This document shows positions 1 through 7,887 of a stretch of 64,000 nt of DNA, in pieces (position 1 is the first letter of the stretch; each line of letters starts with the position of its first letter). The stretch covers positions 1 to 64,000 of the forward strand of contig CAJTQL010000003.1 in NCBI GenBank assembly GCA_910578285.1, read 5' to 3'. A program made the translations under genes and the position numbers. Below the pieces are notes generated by a model, which was not told the origin of the DNA, searched no databases, and saw nothing but the letters and a program-made list of their open reading frames with translations. This stretch comes from an uncultured Helicobacteraceae bacterium (GTDB lineage: Bacteria > Campylobacterota > Campylobacteria > Campylobacterales > Helicobacteraceae).

Positions 1-1
1 T

Positions 2-67
2 GATACTGCTCTTTGCAAGAGTGGCAAAGTAGGTTGGTGCGGGGAGGGGGAGATGAGGGGAGTATAA
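2..67 (+). CDS. 3' end of an unrecognised ORF with a GWCGEGE motif
   Basis: This is an open frame entering from the left edge and ending at TAA 65-67. The visible residues include KSGKVGWCGEGE followed by MRGV and the stop. Almost the same peptide (KSSKVGWCGEGE) occurs in the small gene at 1637-1927, so the two are paralogous or share a duplicated segment. I do not recognise the family. Only 21 codons are visible, so the reading frame is supported mainly by this similarity. Confidence 0.4.
   Translation, partial: DTALCKSGKVGWCGEGEMRGV
17..53 (+). repeat. GWCGEGE-coding direct repeat, copy 1
   Basis: A 37-bp segment matching 1751-1787 at 34 of 37 positions; the last 25 bp are identical. It is G-rich in otherwise AT-rich DNA. 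Both copies are read in the same frame, giving nearly the same peptide. The copies bracket the LysE-type exporter and the oxygenase gene. Confidence 0.85.
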
Positions 68-194
68 CTAAGAATAATTACTCCGATGCATAATCTGGAT
101 AACTCAAATGATATTACCTTAAAGGGGATATAGTATTGAGTGTAGTCAAAAATAAAAATAAAAAACTTTTCTTATTACAAACAAAGGATTAAGC

Positions 195-809
195 TTGGAT
201 TTCTTGTTGATTTTGCTGATTCATTTTTTTGCTCTATTGCTTCCTGGTCCCGATTTTTTTATTGTCAGTTCTTATGCCCTAAAAGCAGATTTTCAAAAAG
301 CAGCGTTAGTTGTTTTCGGCGTTTCTTTAGCTATTTTTATTTGGATTGTTTTATCTCTAAGCGGCTTAAAAATTGCATTTGATGTTTTTCCGTTAGCAAA
401 AGTTCTATTAACTATTTTGGGCGCATCTTATCTATTATATTTAGCTTTTTTACTTTTAAAAAATTTGAACCAAAAAGAAAATTTTGAAATTTTAAACTAT
501 ACAGCCAAACCTTTTCTTAAGGGCTTTATAACAAACATCAGTAATGTGAAAGCCTTATTCTACTTTAGCAGCATTTTTGCAAGTCTGAACTTTGCTTATG
601 ATTTATTCACTCTTGGCTTTCTTATTTTTCTTTTGGTGGCAGAAAGCTTTTTATATTTTCTATTGATAGCACTTTTGTTTTCAAGTGCGAATATTAAAAA
701 TTTGTATTTGAAACATTCTAAAAAAATAGATTTTGTTTGTGCTTTGGTTTTTATTGGTTTTGTTGTGTATCTTTTCAGTAACCTTTACAAGGAGTTTGCA
801 GATGGTTAA
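195..809 (+). CDS. LysE/RhtB-family amino-acid exporter
   Basis: An inner-membrane protein of 204 aa, the usual length for the LysE/RhtB family, which exports amino acids or small derivatives. About six hydrophobic segments cover nearly the whole chain. The N-terminal LLPGPDF motif (residues 15-21) is the family's conserved G-P-[GD] signature after the first segment. The start is TTG at 195, with an AAAGGA ribosome site about 8 bp upstream; no ATG gives a complete first segment. The stop overlaps the next gene (ATG 802) by 8 bp, so the two are probably co-translated. Base composition is AT-rich, unlike the backbone genes further right. Substrate unknown. Confidence 0.85.
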   Translation: MDFLLILLIHFFALLLPGPDFFIVSSYALKADFQKAALVVFGVSLAIFIWIVLSLSGLKIAFDVFPLAKVLLTILGASYLLYLAFLLLKNLNQKENFEILNYTAKPFLKGFITNISNVKALFYFSSIFASLNFAYDLFTLGFLIFLLVAESFLYFLLIALLFSSANIKNLYLKHSKKIDFVCALVFIGFVVYLFSNLYKEFADG

Positions 810-1583
810 AAATGTGAAAGACTTAAGTCGGGAAGATATCGAAGAGCTTCTTTATGGTCAGGCGCATTTTTGTTCTTTAGGATGTGTTTTTGATGAAAAC
901 ATCATTAGTTTTTGGAAAGAAAATGTCTTAAGGCAAGAAATAGGCTATCATCATAATGCCCCACTTGTAGCAAGGATAGGTATGGCTTACTATGAAAGTG
1001 TAGGAAATACAATTCTTAAAGATAAATACTATAAAGATGCAAATAAAAATAATTTTTTGATTAAAAATATTACTTTTCCATATATCTCACCAATTGATTA
1101 TATCATTTCTTATTTGGATATTATATGGAATAAAGGTTGCAAGAGGGCTACTTTTAAAAATCACAAGGCATTTTCTGGCTTGATAAGGGTTTTGAATGAA
1201 AATTCTAGTATAGAGCCACACCAAGATATTTTTAGAAGAGATGATTATGGGCTTTGGCAAAGTTTACCTATCAAGGAGCAAATTGCTTTTAATTGTTTTT
1301 TGAGTGTTGCTGATGAGGGTGGAGAAATGGAGCTTTGGGACTATAAGCCAAGCGATGAGGAGTATAAAAAATTGCAACACAAGGATGAAAAATTAAGCTA
1401 TGGACTTGATAGGGATAAATTTCTCTTGAGAGTATAGAATATAAGCCAAAATTAGCCGAAATAGTATTATTTAATGCTGGTTATTTACATGCTGTAAAAA
1501 GAGTAAAAAAGGGAAATAGACTAACTATGTCAAGCTTTATAGGTATCGTAGATAATAGCAATGAGTTGCTCATTTGGAGTTAA
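802..1583 (+). pseudogene. 2OG-Fe(II) oxygenase, frameshifted
   Basis: Resembles 2-oxoglutarate/Fe(II) dioxygenases of the prolyl-hydroxylase type. The first frame (ATG 802, ribosome site AAGGAG at 789-794) carries the HxD iron motif as H140-Q141-D142 and stops at 1437. Homologous sequence continues without a break in another frame from about 1422 to TAA 1581-1583. That part supplies the distal iron His in LFNAGYLHAV and the basic 2OG-binding residues in KKGNR. One base is missing near 1413-1424, next to short A and T runs. The product as sequenced would lack the second iron ligand and be inactive. It could be decay, a reversible frameshift or an assembly error. It overlaps the exporter gene by 8 bp. 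Confidence 0.8.
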
Positions 1584-1636
1584 ATATAAGTTTAAGATTC
1601 TTTATTGCATTGTTTTGAAAGAATTTTTAAGGGAGA

Positions 1637-1927
1637 TTGCTCATATATCTTTATTGCTTTTGCTTCTTGCTGCTTATTTTTGTTACATCAAGTTCTATAT
1701 CAGGTACTACTATTACAACCTCTTTGATTGTCAATGTTGCTACACTTCATAAGAGTAGTAAGGTAGGTTGGTGCGGGGAGGGGGAGAAAAAGGGAATGCA
1801 ATGTCGCAAGCGAGAAGAGCATATTATGGAATATGAAATGGACTGGGACAGATTTACATGGCATGATACGGGAGCAAATTATGATGAGGATAGTGAGGAT
1901 AATTTTTACTGGACAGATACAGATTAA
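1637..1927 (+). CDS. Small protein: hydrophobic N-terminus, GWCGEGE motif, acidic tail
   Basis: Unrecognised, up to 96 aa. The first 30 or so residues are strongly hydrophobic (one membrane segment or a signal sequence), then KSSKVGWCGEGE, then a C-terminal region rich in Asp, Glu and Trp (DWDRFTWHDTGANYDEDSED). The start is uncertain: TTG 1637 has AAGGGAG at 1629-1635, which is too close for a good site, and TTG 1667 is possible. It ends 52 bp before the helicase gene on the same strand. The centre matches the fragment at 2-67, so it may be a family member or a remnant built from a duplicated segment. Confidence 0.45.
   Translation: MLIYLYCFCFLLLIFVTSSSISGTTITTSLIVNVATLHKSSKVGWCGEGEKKGMQCRKREEHIMEYEMDWDRFTWHDTGANYDEDSEDNFYWTDTD
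1751..1787 (+). repeat. GWCGEGE-coding direct repeat, copy 2
   Basis: Second copy of the 37-bp repeat (34/37 identical to 17-53, with 1763-1787 identical to 29-53). It lies inside the small gene 1637-1927. Confidence 0.85.
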
Positions 1928-1979
1928 TTGTCTTATGTTTGTAATGATTTTGTCTATTTGAATATTGTGAGGTTTTTTA

Positions 1980-4049
1980 ATGAATAAAGAATATTTTAAA
2001 CAAGAGTTATTGAGAGACAATGGAGTACTCCAAGACAAAAAACTTCCATTTTTAAAAAGAATAGCCTTTGAAAGTGATATAGATTTTTATGTAACTCGAT
2101 TATATGTTGCGCAAAAACCCTTTCCAACTGGAAAGACAAATGGAAGGATGTATCGTATTTGTCAATGGAACGACTCACGTATTCAAGCTGCATTGAGTGC
2201 AGAGATAGGGGAATATACGCCCCTATTTAATGGCAACACTTCAGCTGTAGAATTGGTAGGAAATTTTGAATATCAAGCTAATTTATTTTCTAATGTTCGC
2301 TATGAAAGTGTGAATGGCAAGGTATTTTTTAATGACTCACGAATCCAAGAAGTATTAGGCAAAGAATACCAAGATATTACACAGATGAAAACACCAACAT
2401 TAATGCCAAATAATGCTAAAAATGAAGCAATCGATATTGGGGAATTTGCTCAATTAACAGAGGTGATACCCACAGGGAAATCGGGCAAAGCACTTTGGGC
2501 GCAGGGGACATATATCATAGATGGACCAGTGGGTACAGGAAAATCTACAATTGCTTTGCATAAAGTAAAAATACTAGAAGAAACCATTAAAATAGAGAAA
2601 ATATTGATTCTTGTTAAAAATAAATCTATTATAGAAAATTTCAAAATTTTAATGAAAAAATTAAAAATTAATAATATTAATATACAAACGATTGAGGATT
2701 ATACAAATAGTAATTTTGTATTTTCCGCACTAGAGCTAGAACGAGGTCGGAAAGAAATTAAAAATGATATTGATGATTTCATGAATTTCTATTCTTGCTA
2801 TCAACATAAAACCTATTATGAAGGTCAACGTGGACAATACTTTGATGAATACGATTCTTTAAATAAAAACATAGGGAGACTTAAAAAAGAAACATTAGAA
2901 CCAAACCAAGATATTTATAATGAATGGGGAATGATATGTAAATATGAAAAGATTGTATCAGAAATTTCAACAAAAGATGAGGAATTTTCTATAAAGGATG
3001 CAGAAAGCTTGCATTTAATTTGTAGGAAACTTAATATAGATTGCTCATTTGCTTTTGATTTGATTCAATTCCAGAAAATATTTAACTCAATAAAAGATAC
3101 TTATTCTAAAAAGATAAAACAATTATCTAACAATGCACAAGAAATTAAAAAGTTAGAAAATCAACTCAAAAAACTAGAGCAAAAATATAATGAAATATTT
3201 GAAAGAGAATTAAATGCTTTCTTGAAGAGATATACTACAAGCGTATTTAAAAAATATTTTATAGAATTTTTCATCAAACAGCATTCATTTCTTGAATTTT
3301 TGCGGCTTAAGTATTATAATTTATATTCCTTGTTGGAATCAATGCTCAATTCTTATCGTTATCATACTATTATTATTGATGAAGCTCAAGATGTGGAAGT
3401 GGGCATCATAGAGAGTGTTCGTTTGAATGCGGAAAATTTAATTTTAACAGGCGACCCATTACAACGTACAGAAAAGAATGGTGTTGGAGATTGGAAAAGA
3501 TTAATATATTTTGATTCTATTTATCAAAATAAAATTTATAGTCTATCTCATAATTATAGGCAGACCTATGAGCTTGCGCAGGTTGCATATAATTATCGTG
3601 AGATTCTATTAAAAAAACCATTAAGCAATATTGAATCTGAATATTTTGAAAACCAAAAAGGTTTTCATTATCCAGCATGTTGTGTGGCAAAGTTTGATAA
3701 TGTAGTTTTTGAAACTACAAAGATTGTTATGTCCAAATTAGAGTATCGGAAGGATTTTAAGCAAGATTTTCCAATTGTACTAATATGCAAAGATGATAAA
3801 CAACGTAATTTTTTTAGTGTCTTGATAGAAAATGCTCGTTTTTCCACTAAAGATCTATTAATAATACCTGTTCAAGAAAGTTACGGTAGAGAATTTCCTA
3901 TCGTTATTGCATATATTGATAGTGAGACAAGTCAAAATGACATCTATGTTTTGCTTACAAGGGCAAGATATGATTTTACCTTTTTTACTTTTGAAAGTAG
4001 TTACGAGTTTTTAAATAAGTCATTTTTCAATTTGTTGCACCAGAATTGA
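1980..4049 (+). CDS. Superfamily 1 (UvrD/Rep-like) helicase
   Basis: A 689-aa protein with all the main SF1A helicase motifs: Walker A GPVGTGKS (182-189), Walker B/motif II DEAQD (467-471), motif III GDP (491-493), motif IV HNYRQ (524-528), motif V VQESYGREF and motif VI LLTRAR (658-663). About 180 residues precede Walker A and match nothing I recognise. A coiled-coil-like stretch rich in Lys, Glu and Gln lies at about 370-410, where UvrD proteins carry domain 1B. Start ATG 1980 has GTGAGG 7 bp upstream. The gene is AT-rich and stands alone except for the small acidic-tailed gene just before it. Stand-alone SF1 helicases of this type often occur in defence or mobile DNA; that role is inference here. 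Confidence 0.85.
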   Translation: MNKEYFKQELLRDNGVLQDKKLPFLKRIAFESDIDFYVTRLYVAQKPFPTGKTNGRMYRICQWNDSRIQAALSAEIGEYTPLFNGNTSAVELVGNFEYQANLFSNVRYESVNGKVFFNDSRIQEVLGKEYQDITQMKTPTLMPNNAKNEAIDIGEFAQLTEVIPTGKSGKALWAQGTYIIDGPVGTGKSTIALHKVKILEETIKIEKILILVKNKSIIENFKILMKKLKINNINIQTIEDYTNSNFVFSALELERGRKEIKNDIDDFMNFYSCYQHKTYYEGQRGQYFDEYDSLNKNIGRLKKETLEPNQDIYNEWGMICKYEKIVSEISTKDEEFSIKDAESLHLICRKLNIDCSFAFDLIQFQKIFNSIKDTYSKKIKQLSNNAQEIKKLENQLKKLEQKYNEIFERELNAFLKRYTTSVFKKYFIEFFIKQHSFLEFLRLKYYNLYSLLESMLNSYRYHTIIIDEAQDVEVGIIESVRLNAENLILTGDPLQRTEKNGVGDWKRLIYFDSIYQNKIYSLSHNYRQTYELAQVAYNYREILLKKPLSNIESEYFENQKGFHYPACCVAKFDNVVFETTKIVMSKLEYRKDFKQDFPIVLICKDDKQRNFFSVLIENARFSTKDLLIIPVQESYGREFPIVIAYIDSETSQNDIYVLLTRARYDFTFFTFESSYEFLNKSFFNLLHQN

Positions 4050-4448
4050 TTTTATTTTTTATAATTATATTTATGGCAAAACTTGATTTGAACCTACTTT
4101 GGTATTTTGAGCTATAAGATTCTAAAATATTTTTGTGTCTTGATGATATTTTCTCACAAAGGCGACATGGAGATGCAGTGTTGTGGTGGGGAGATTAGAA
4201 TTGGTGAGTAATGGCGAATTGAACATTTATGTTGGAGGTGCGGCTTTAACCGCATATCACAGGAATTGTACACCAAATGCAGCCGAAATCGCACCTCCAA
4301 AGAATTTAAATATAATTTTGTATTCCAAAGCTGTGGATTACCATAATATTCTTTGTCTTGCAGAGTCAAAATCAAACAATTATTCATAACTTAAGCTACA
4401 CTTCAAAAGCTTTTCGCTATCATTTCCGTTCCAAATCAAGGAGCACCA
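4050..4448. other. Gene-free stretch between the helicase and the phase-variable gene
   Basis: Holds one 67-bp two-hairpin repeat (4233-4299) and AT-rich filler. Short ORFs here have no ribosome sites and no protein-like composition. The end (4438-4443, AAGGAG) is the ribosome site for the next gene. Confidence 0.6.
4233..4299. repeat. 67-bp two-hairpin intergenic repeat, copy 1
   Basis: Ends in a perfect 10-bp inverted repeat (TGGAGGTGCG / CGCACCTCCA). Each half also folds on itself: GTGCGG...CCGCAT on the left and ATGC...GCAC on the right. The copy at 17510-17577 has the same layout and similar sequence, including ACCAA[AG]TGC and the terminal CACCTCC or TACCTCC. It resembles a non-autonomous or REP-type element. 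Confidence 0.75.
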
Positions 4449-5308
4449 ATGAACCTCATTCTCTTCGGCGCGGCGATGTATGCCCGCCAATTCGCGTGCG
4501 ATTGCCTACAAAAGGGCGATTCGATTCTATTCTTCGTCGACAACGACACCAACAAGCAAAACACAACTATTGCCCTTGAGTGCGGGGGGGGGGGGGCAGA
4601 TTAGGCTTTGATGTCCTGCCCCCGCGCGCAATCCTCGAGCGTGCGTTCGACAAAATCGTCATCGCGAGCTTCTCGGACGCGGGCGAGATTCGCGCGCAGC
4701 TCGCCGAAATGGGCATCGCGCCGCATAGAATCGATGATAGCTATGTCGCGCCCTACCTCGCCGCGCGCCAAAGCTTCCTGCAAAATTTCGCAATGCTCGC
4801 AAAAGAGCGCGCCCTTAGTGGCGATTGCGCCGAAGTCGGCGTGTATCGCGGCGACTTTGCGCGGCACATCAACGCGCATTTCCCGACCAAAAAACTCTAT
4901 CTTTTCGACACCTTCGAGGGCTTCGCGGCGGCAGACTTGCGCTCTGAAAGCGCACATGTCGCTGGCATGGGCGCGGGGCATTTGGGCAACACCTCCGTTG
5001 CGCTCGTGCTCTCGAAAATGCCGCACAAAGAGCAATGCGTGGTGCGCAAGGGCTGGTTTCCCGACACGGCGCGCGGGCTCGAAGATTCGCGCTTTTGCTT
5101 CGTGCGGCTCGACACCGACCTCTATGACCCAATCCTTGCCGGGCTCGTGTTTTTCTATCCGCGCCTTGTTCCCGGCGGAATCCTCATTGTCGATGACTAC
5201 TTCAGCACCTATGATGGCGTCAAAAAGGCTGTCGATGCCTTTGCCGCGGAATCGCAGATTCCGATTGTGCCTGTTGGCGATGGAATCAGCGTTGCGCTCG
5301 CGAAATGA
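4449..5308 (+). CDS. Phase-variable TylF/MycF-type O-methyltransferase, in the OFF state
   Basis: Starts at ATG 4449 with AAGGAG 5 bp upstream. The N-terminus (LILFGAAMYARQF...FFVDND) is the short Rossmann-like part seen in nucleotide-sugar and glycan-modification proteins. After a run of 13 G (4584-4596) the frame reads GCA GAT TAG and stops at 4604. The rest of the protein continues in another frame to TGA 5306-5308. That part has the SAM site EVGVYRG followed by LYLFDTFEGF, and the acidic pair regions RLDTDLYDP and IVDDY of TylF-family enzymes. One extra G (14), or two fewer (11), would join the halves into a 286-aa protein. The likely target is a surface sugar. The gene is far more G+C-rich than the DNA to its left, which suggests separate acquisition. 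Confidence 0.8.
4584..4596 (+). repeat. 13-G homopolymer (slippage tract)
   Basis: Thirteen consecutive G within the coding region of the methyltransferase gene. Tracts of this kind are the standard phase-variation switch of Helicobacter and Campylobacter surface genes. At this length the two halves of the gene are out of frame. Confidence 0.95.
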
Positions 5309-5415
5309 GCGCTCAAAGGGCACGTGGCAATCCAACGTCATGGAATCCTGATACGTTTGATGCCACGAGGTGGGGTAAGCAAACGATGTTGATTGCCACG
5401 TTCGCTTTGAGCGCT
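5308..5415. repeat. Inverted-repeat element of the GGCAATCC type
   Basis: An 11-bp perfect inverted repeat (AGCGCTCAAAG 5308-5318 / CTTTGAGCGCT 5405-5415) encloses GTGGCAATCCAACGTC and a later GATTGCCACG. The same inner words occur in the elements at 17409-17503 and 17739-17861, and the flank ends in TGCAATGAC (5417-5425). It starts at the methyltransferase stop codon and could act as a transcription terminator. Confidence 0.6.
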
Positions 5416-5435
5416 TGCAATGACATATAGATTTC

Positions 5436-5466
5436 TTGTCATGTTGAGGCGAAGCCGAAACATCTC
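5436..5466. repeat. TTGTCATGTTGAGG element, copy 1 (partial)
   Basis: Matches the left end of the element at 17588-17668 (TTGTCATGTTGAGGC, then AAACATCTC). Only one end is present here. Confidence 0.6.
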
Positions 5467-5596
5467 TTTGGAATCTGTGCCATTTCTTCCCCTGATTCGC
5501 CCATCGCCCCAATTTTATTATATCTCAAAGGGCAACTTCGCGAAAGATTTCCGAATAAACCTAAAGTTTTGTATCATTTCAAGAAAAGGAGAATGA

Positions 5597-6118
5597 ATGC
5601 GCGCTTTAGCAATAGGATTATTAATCGTGGCTGGGCTTTGGACGTGGGGGTTATTCAGCGAATCTTGCCTCAAAAGTTCTCTAGCGGAGTTACCTAAAGC
5701 AGATAAAATCGTGGTACACAAAGCGGAGAGAACGCTCACACTCTACCGTACTTCTGAAGTGCTGAAGAGTTACAAGGTCGCACTAGGGTTCAATCCTATC
5801 GGGCACAAAGAGTTCGAGGGCGATGGCAAAACGCCTGAGGGTAACTACACCATTGATTCCAAAAACACCAAAAGCCGTTATTTTCTGAATCTAGGCATCA
5901 ACTACCCCAACGCTATCGACACTCAAAATGCCCAAAATGCTGGCAAATCGGCGGGTGGGGATATTAAGATTCACGGATTGCCTAATGGCTGGAGCGCATT
6001 TGAACGTATTTTTGGGGTTTTTGATTGGACAAGTGGATGTATCGCGGTGGATAACGCCTCGATGAAGGAAATTTATGAGGCTGTGGCGGTGGGTACACCT
6101 ATCGAAATTCTCCCTTAA
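5597..6118 (+). CDS. L,D-transpeptidase (YkuD domain)
   Basis: A 173-aa exported enzyme that forms or edits peptidoglycan cross-links in the periplasm. A hydrophobic N-terminal segment (residues 3-20) is a signal peptide or anchor. The YkuD domain follows from about residue 36, with the catalytic signature H126-G127 ... S146-G147-C148; C148 is the nucleophile. ATG 5597 is preceded by AAGGAG, and a TATCAT -10-like box lies at 5572-5577. The gene stands alone between a repeat region and the GyrI-like gene. Family assignment is firm; the exact role (cross-linking, lipoprotein anchoring or D-amino-acid exchange) cannot be read from sequence. Confidence 0.88.
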   Translation: MRALAIGLLIVAGLWTWGLFSESCLKSSLAELPKADKIVVHKAERTLTLYRTSEVLKSYKVALGFNPIGHKEFEGDGKTPEGNYTIDSKNTKSRYFLNLGINYPNAIDTQNAQNAGKSAGGDIKIHGLPNGWSAFERIFGVFDWTSGCIAVDNASMKEIYEAVAVGTPIEILP

Positions 6119-6129
6119 TCAAATCTCGC

Positions 6130-6135
6130 TATAAT
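6130..6135 (+). promoter_or_regulatory. -10 box (TATAAT) upstream of the GyrI-like gene
   Basis: A perfect TATAAT 28 bp before the ATG at 6163, right after the transpeptidase gene. No clear -35 is seen, which is usual in Campylobacterota. Confidence 0.55.
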
Positions 6136-6162
6136 GGGTCATTCTCAACATCAAGGAAACCA

Positions 6163-6810
6163 ATGTCACAAAATCCTGCAAGTGCAAAATTTGATTTTAA
6201 AAAGGTTTATAAAGACTGCTATGCGCCCAAACCTAAGCCCTTAAAACTTTTTGTGCCAATGCTTTCTTTTGTGGGCGTGCAAGGAGCAGGGAAACCAAAT
6301 GAGAGCGCATATCAAGCGGCGTTGCAAACTCTCTATGCCCTCTCCTACACGCTCAAGATGAGCAAAACCACAAAGGCTTTAAAGGATTATATAGAATATG
6401 TCGTGCCGCCGCTAGAAAGCTTGTGGTGGGGCAATGAGGATTTGAGCAATAAGGCAAATTTCAAATGGCAAGCGATGATTGCCCAGCCTGACTTTATTGC
6501 ACAAGAACTCTTTGAATGGGCGCAAAAGGAGGTGCAAAGCAAAAAGGGTATAGACTGCTCTAGCGCGCGATTATTGCGCTTTGAAGAAGGGCTTTGCGTG
6601 CAAATACTACATACGGGCTCGTATGATGAGGAGACACAAAGTCTCGCAAAAATAGAGGATTTTATCGTGCATAATGGTTTGCAAAACGACATCGGTGGAA
6701 CAAAAGATGGTTTCACAAGGAGGCATCACGAAATCTATTTGAGCAATCCAAACAAAACTCCCGCGCATAAGCTCAAAACGATTCTACGTATTCCTGTGCG
6801 GGAGAAGTGA
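6163..6810 (+). CDS. GyrI-like small-molecule-binding domain protein
   Basis: A 215-aa soluble protein. It matches the stand-alone GyrI-like family by the N-terminal DFKKVYKDCYAPK segment and the VPMLSFVGVQGAGKPN strand. Later landmarks are an LESLWW segment and the C-terminal pattern GFTRRHHEIYLSNPNKT...LKTILRIPV. Such proteins bind hydrophobic small molecules, and some have hydrolase activity. ATG 6163 has AAGGAA 7 bp upstream and its own -10 box. The downstream gene is 130 bp away with another promoter, so it is probably a single transcription unit. The ligand is unknown. Confidence 0.75.
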   Translation: MSQNPASAKFDFKKVYKDCYAPKPKPLKLFVPMLSFVGVQGAGKPNESAYQAALQTLYALSYTLKMSKTTKALKDYIEYVVPPLESLWWGNEDLSNKANFKWQAMIAQPDFIAQELFEWAQKEVQSKKGIDCSSARLLRFEEGLCVQILHTGSYDEETQSLAKIEDFIVHNGLQNDIGGTKDGFTRRHHEIYLSNPNKTPAHKLKTILRIPVREK

Positions 6811-6882
6811 GAAGCGCAAGGGGCGAAAGTCTGAAACTTGCGTTAAATTAGGCTTTGGGCTAAGTTTGTTTGTAGCTTGGTT

Positions 6883-6891
6883 TGGTATAAT
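6883..6891 (+). promoter_or_regulatory. Extended -10 promoter for the restriction-modification genes
   Basis: TGGTATAAT (6883-6891) is an extended -10 hexamer 50 bp upstream of the methylase start. No -35 consensus is evident. Confidence 0.55.
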
Positions 6892-6940
6892 ATTGGGTTT
6901 GGAAATTAACTAGGAAAAAGGAAAGTTTAAGGAGAATTTT

Positions 6941-7873
6941 ATGACCGCAATAATGGAGAGTGTGCAAAACATTAGGGATTCTGATGTGGAATCCACATTA
7001 AACTATAATATTTATAACCAAGATTGCACAAAGGGGCTTAAAACACTCCCAGATAATTCTATTGATTGTATTATTACTGACCCGCCTTATTTTATTGATG
7101 GTATGGGGAGTGAATGGAATGATACAAACCTCAAAGCCAAAGCTTCAAAAAGTGGTGTGATTGGAGGGTTGCCTGTGGGTATGAAATTTGATAAAACACA
7201 AGGGGAGAGACTGCAAGAGTTTATGTCTCCTCTAGCAAAAGAATTTTATAGAATCTTAAAGCCCGGGGCATTTTGTATTGTGTTCTCTCAAGCAAGGCTT
7301 TATCATAGAATGGCGATGAGTTTAGATTTGGCAGGATTTGAAATAAGAGATATGTTAGCGTGGAAATACGAAGGACAAGCAAAAGCATTCTCTCAAACAC
7401 ACTTTATTAAAAAGGATAAAAGCTTAACGCAAACACAAAAAGAATCTTTAATCAAAGAATTGGAAGGATATAAAACACCTCAATTAAAACCTCAAATTGA
7501 ACCTATGGTAATGGCACAAAAACCAAAAGATGGAACATTCGTGCAAAATTGGCAAAAGCATAAATTAGGGCTTATTAATACGAAAGAAAGTTTAGATGGT
7601 AAGTTTCCTAGCAATGTAATGGAGGTCTCTAAGCACACAAGAAAAAGTGAAAGCAATATAAAAATAGAACATTTAACACCAAAACCCGTGTGTCTTATCT
7701 CTCATCTTATCAGGCTTTTTACACAAGAGGGGCAAATCGTGCTGGACCCCTTTATGGGAAGTGGCTCTCACGGTATTGCTGCCTTAAACAATCATCGCTT
7801 TTTTGTAGGCTATGAGATTGAGAAAAAATATTTTGAAATAGCAAAAAAACGAATAGAACAAGAAGTTTTATAA
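6941..7873 (+). CDS. Type II DNA methyltransferase (beta class, N4-C or N6-A)
   Basis: A 310-aa site-specific DNA methylase. The catalytic motif IV DPPY is at residues 47-50 and the SAM-binding motif I, DPFMGSGS, at 269-276. The order IV before I defines the beta class. The segment between them (about 145-245) is the likely target-recognition region. The ATG at 6941 follows AAGGAG. Fourteen bp separate it from the HNH endonuclease gene, with which it would form a restriction-modification pair. Specificity cannot be read from sequence. The G+C content is lower than in the backbone, as is common for acquired R-M systems. Confidence 0.88.
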   Translation: MTAIMESVQNIRDSDVESTLNYNIYNQDCTKGLKTLPDNSIDCIITDPPYFIDGMGSEWNDTNLKAKASKSGVIGGLPVGMKFDKTQGERLQEFMSPLAKEFYRILKPGAFCIVFSQARLYHRMAMSLDLAGFEIRDMLAWKYEGQAKAFSQTHFIKKDKSLTQTQKESLIKELEGYKTPQLKPQIEPMVMAQKPKDGTFVQNWQKHKLGLINTKESLDGKFPSNVMEVSKHTRKSESNIKIEHLTPKPVCLISHLIRLFTQEGQIVLDPFMGSGSHGIAALNNHRFFVGYEIEKKYFEIAKKRIEQEVL

Positions 7874-7887
7874 AGCAGGATTTTAAG

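Noticed and set aside
1561..1752. 63-codon hydrophobic frame overlapping the small acidic-tailed gene
   Set aside because: Its start is inside the end of the oxygenase remnant and its composition is AT-rich filler; the other frame has the repeated GWCGEGE motif.
4601..5512. 303-codon open frame antisense to the methyltransferase
   Set aside because: It mirrors the G+C-rich coding strand, has no ribosome site and no family pattern; the plus strand has clear TylF motifs.
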